Of a stretch of 64,000 nucleotides of DNA, positions 62,008 to 64,000 are shown in pieces. The stretch is from positions 85,589,088-85,653,087 of the forward strand of contig CM055275.1 of the NCBI GenBank assembly GCA_029237695.1, read 5' to 3'. The translations under genes and the position numbers were made by a program. The notes under the pieces were generated by a model that was not told the DNA's origin, searched no databases, and saw only the letters and a program-made list of their open reading frames with translations. How positions within the stretch are numbered: the stretch's first letter is position 1; each line of letters begins with the position of its first letter. The stretch comes from Conchocele bisecta. Its lineage: Eukaryota > Mollusca > Bivalvia > Lucinida > Thyasiridae.

Positions 62008-62094
62008 ATATGACGATATCCGTCCACAGTCACCAGTATTTGGTCAACTATAAACTGGACTAACTCTTGTAGCAGGACACGGTCAATGAACCTA
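62008..62094 (+). other. Probable last exon (stop completion and 3' UTR) of the prohormone gene
   Basis: Follows TTGTTCCTTGTTTCAG, a good acceptor. Its first base A completes TGA with TG from 59938-59939. The rest would be 3' UTR; no polyadenylation signal is seen before the family I2 element begins. Confidence 0.5.
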
Positions 62095-62605
62095 CTGTCT
62101 GTTCCACGACGAACATTTGGCCATGTAACACATTAAATCTAACAAATATTTAAAAGTAAGTACTTTTTCATCAATAACAAAAAAGTCAGCCTCCCTAAAA
62201 AATTATTTAATGAAATTCCATCAAATAATATTGATTTTATTGCGAAAAAACGATTTTCCGTATGGGATTTTAACATGGGGAATCAATTTCCAATTTTTTT
62301 TTAAATTGACTCCGAAACCTGTCGAGATAGCTTGAAAATGATATAACTAAGAAAACAAAAGTTAGATTTTGAAAATCGGTCCACAAATAAAAAATTTATT
62401 TAAAAACAAATCTATTTTTAGCCCCCATGTTAAATTCCCATAGGAAAATCGTTTTTCCAAGTAAAATCAATATTTGATGGAATTTCATCAAATACATTTT
62501 TTTGGGGAGGGTGATTTTTGTGTTATTGATAAAAAATATTTTTTAGATTTAATGTGTTTAATAGCCAAAAGTTCGTTGGCAGCAAAACGTGGAACAGACA
62601 GTACT
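62095..62605. mobile_element. Family I2 element
   Basis: CTACTGTCTGTTCCACGACG to GGCAGCAAAACGTGGAACAG and ACAGTAC. Inner AAATTCCATCAAATAATATT and TTTGATGGAATTTCATCAAA. Confidence 0.82.
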
Positions 62606-62611
62606 CATAGA

Positions 62612-62740
62612 TGTACATCCGCCGTCTGCGTTAATCTTGCCCAGATTATCATAATTTCTGAACGTGTATTGACAATACCAAATCACAATCAAGCAGTTTG
62701 ATTGGATGTGCCGGAGCTGTTTTGACACTCTCCGGATATT
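62612..62740. mobile_element. Family O element, right half missing
   Basis: CCGCCGTCTGCGTTAATCTT, GCCCAGATTATCATAATTTC and the core start CAATCAAGCAGTTTGATTGG. Confidence 0.65.
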
Positions 62741-62934
62741 CACAGGTCCCAGAATTATGAATCCCCTTCCTCCACAATAACCACGGTGTGTCACGGGCAC
62801 CTGCTATTTGGAGGAAAGATAGGGTGCAATCGGATCCAAAATATGCTCCAAAATAGGTAGAAAATGCAGTTTACAGCAGCAAAAAGAGACACACGAACAC
62901 TCACTGGCCCTGATTGAGTGGCGTTGATAAAATT

Positions 62935-63262
62935 TTCAGAGAAATTATTTATGAAAAAATATTGTAAAGTTTGTAAACGTGTTTCATGAAATTACGCAGA
63001 TGTCCGAAGGTACAAAATCATATGGCGTGTCTCACTTGATTGTGCACCTTAGACGAAGGGTGACTTTTCATGAAAACTATTTTCAGAAACTGTGGTATTT
63101 TCTGTAAATGATGTAAAAAAAATGGACCAAATCACAGCGAATGTGGAATTCTGGATTTACTCTATACATATTATCAGTTTTCGACTTCATTTACGGCAAA
63201 TATCGTAAGTTTTGTAACTATTTTCATGAACTACCACACATCGTTTTCTTTACAAAATCACA
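62935..63262. mobile_element. Two family S pieces
   Basis: 62935-63035 is one arm (AAGTTTGTAAACGTGTTTCA ... ATTACGCAGATGTCCGAAGG). 63055-63262 is a second, with GACTTTTCATGAAAACTATT and AACTATTTTCATGAACTACC as inverted arms. Confidence 0.65.
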
Positions 63263-63366
63263 TGGCTTTTCTCATGTTTTTATTTGCATTAACTTTTCTA
63301 CATTATATAATACATGGATGTTTTAATTAAGATCGGATTAAATGATATACTGATATTACGATGTAC
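63236..63366 (+). repeat. 131-bp direct repeat, copy 1
   Basis: ACACATCGTTTTCTTTACAA to ACGATGTACA. Copy 2 is at 63743-63876 with about six substitutions, on the other side of a pogo-like element. Confidence 0.85.
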
Positions 63367-63745
63367 AGTCGAACCTCCCCGAACGGCCACCTCTCTTCAT
63401 CAACACCCTCTCTATAACAGCCGCTGTTTTATATCCCAAATGGATGATTTCCTCTGTATCTAACCCTTAGACTGCTGAGCACCAACATTGTCGTCTGTTG
63501 TTGCTTTTGCCTTCTTTCTCAATAAAAAACATGTTTTGACAGCATTTTAGAATCATTTCCATTGGAAATGATTCTAAAATGCTGTCAAAGCATGTTTTTG
63601 ATGATAATTATCGAAGAAAATAAATAAACAGCGGACGAAAAAATCTAATTTAGCATTAACCTCCCTACAACAGCCACCTCTCTACAACAGCCAGTTTTGC
63701 GTCTTCCCATGTGTGGCTGTTGTAGAGAGGTTGCACTGCATTACA
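63366..63745. mobile_element. Pogo/Tigger-like element with nested family Y element
   Basis: Ends CAGTCGAACCTCCCCGAACG and GTAGAGAGGTTGCACTG beside TA; subterminal CTCTCTATAACAGCC / CTCTCTACAACAGCC. Inside, 63461-63655 is a family Y copy whose centre is a palindrome (CAGCATTTTAGAATCATTTC and mirror). CAGT ends with AACCTC and TA targets fit pogo/Tigger elements. Confidence 0.75.
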
Positions 63746-63876
63746 CATCGTGTTCTTTACAAAATCACATGGCTTTTCTCATGTTTTTATTTGCATTAAC
63801 CTTTCTCCATTATATAATACATGGATGTTTTAATTATGATCGGATTAAATGATATACTGATATAACGATGTACATG
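63743..63876 (+). repeat. 131-bp direct repeat, copy 2
   Basis: Second copy of 63236-63366, differing at a few bases (for example ACCTTTCTCCATT for ACTTTTCTACATT). Confidence 0.85.
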
Positions 63877-63961
63877 TATTTTGAATTATCCCATGACTAT
63901 CATTGTCCCTGGAGTTTGCTGCATATGCACATGAATCAAGTTCGTCTAAAGGTGAATAATT

Positions 63962-64000
63962 ATAGGTTATTTGATTTGTATGTGGATATATGCACGAGTT
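63962..64000. repeat. Family N hairpin, cut by the window edge
   Basis: GGTTATTTGATTTGTATGTG and GATATATGCACGAGTT match the left half of 39664-39775. Confidence 0.6.

Overview
This window looks like intron-rich, AT-rich nuclear DNA from a lophotrochozoan animal, most likely a bivalve mollusc. The evidence is consensus spliceosomal introns, an animal natriuretic-peptide-receptor-type guanylate cyclase, secreted proteins of invertebrate low-complexity style, and very many short palindromic elements. The bivalve call is an inference from overall character. Most of the 64 kb is repeats; four genes can be supported. Repeat family names (A, B, C ...) are local labels, and all comparisons are between copies read inside this window.

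Left end (1-5600): the last three exons of a receptor guanylate cyclase (744-842, 1414-1505, 5188-5265, + strand). Its last intron holds a telomere-like tract and a sense-oriented, 5'-truncated non-LTR retrotransposon with an open reading frame of 804 codons. The 5' part of one exon is duplicated upstream (about 264-328), and its 3' end plus donor is duplicated downstream (920-1012). A tandem repeat runs from the stop codon through the 3' UTR.

Middle (5600-41000): a dense field of palindromic elements. It contains two secreted-protein genes facing each other. One is + strand, with exons 19701-19787 and 23782-24603, encoding a 302-residue Asn-rich protein. The other is - strand, with exons 40351-40437 and 36560-38278, encoding a 601-residue Arg-rich then Ala/Thr/Asp-rich protein with two 58-residue repeats. 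Both have a 29-codon signal-peptide exon, a phase-0 intron and one large terminal exon. Structural extracellular-matrix roles (shell, byssus, periostracum) are possible but not shown. A tandem duplication of about 1 kb lies at 27150-29195.

Right end (41000-64000): more elements, a 2.9 kb array of a 46-bp unit (51590-54475), and a four-exon gene (57326-62008, + strand) for a 217-residue secreted precursor. That precursor ends in a Lys-Arg site followed by a 26-residue four-cysteine peptide, so it looks like an uncharacterised peptide prohormone. Its stop codon is split by the last intron.

The most unusual signals are: (1) two element families (A and B) built on the same two-hairpin plan, sharing outer and junction bases while their stem sequences differ and stay paired; (2) the cysteine-rich prohormone; (3) the paired 29-codon-exon secreted genes; (4) repeated cases where one end of a hairpin element has become a tandem array; and (5) nested insertions whose empty sites can be read from sister copies in the same window.
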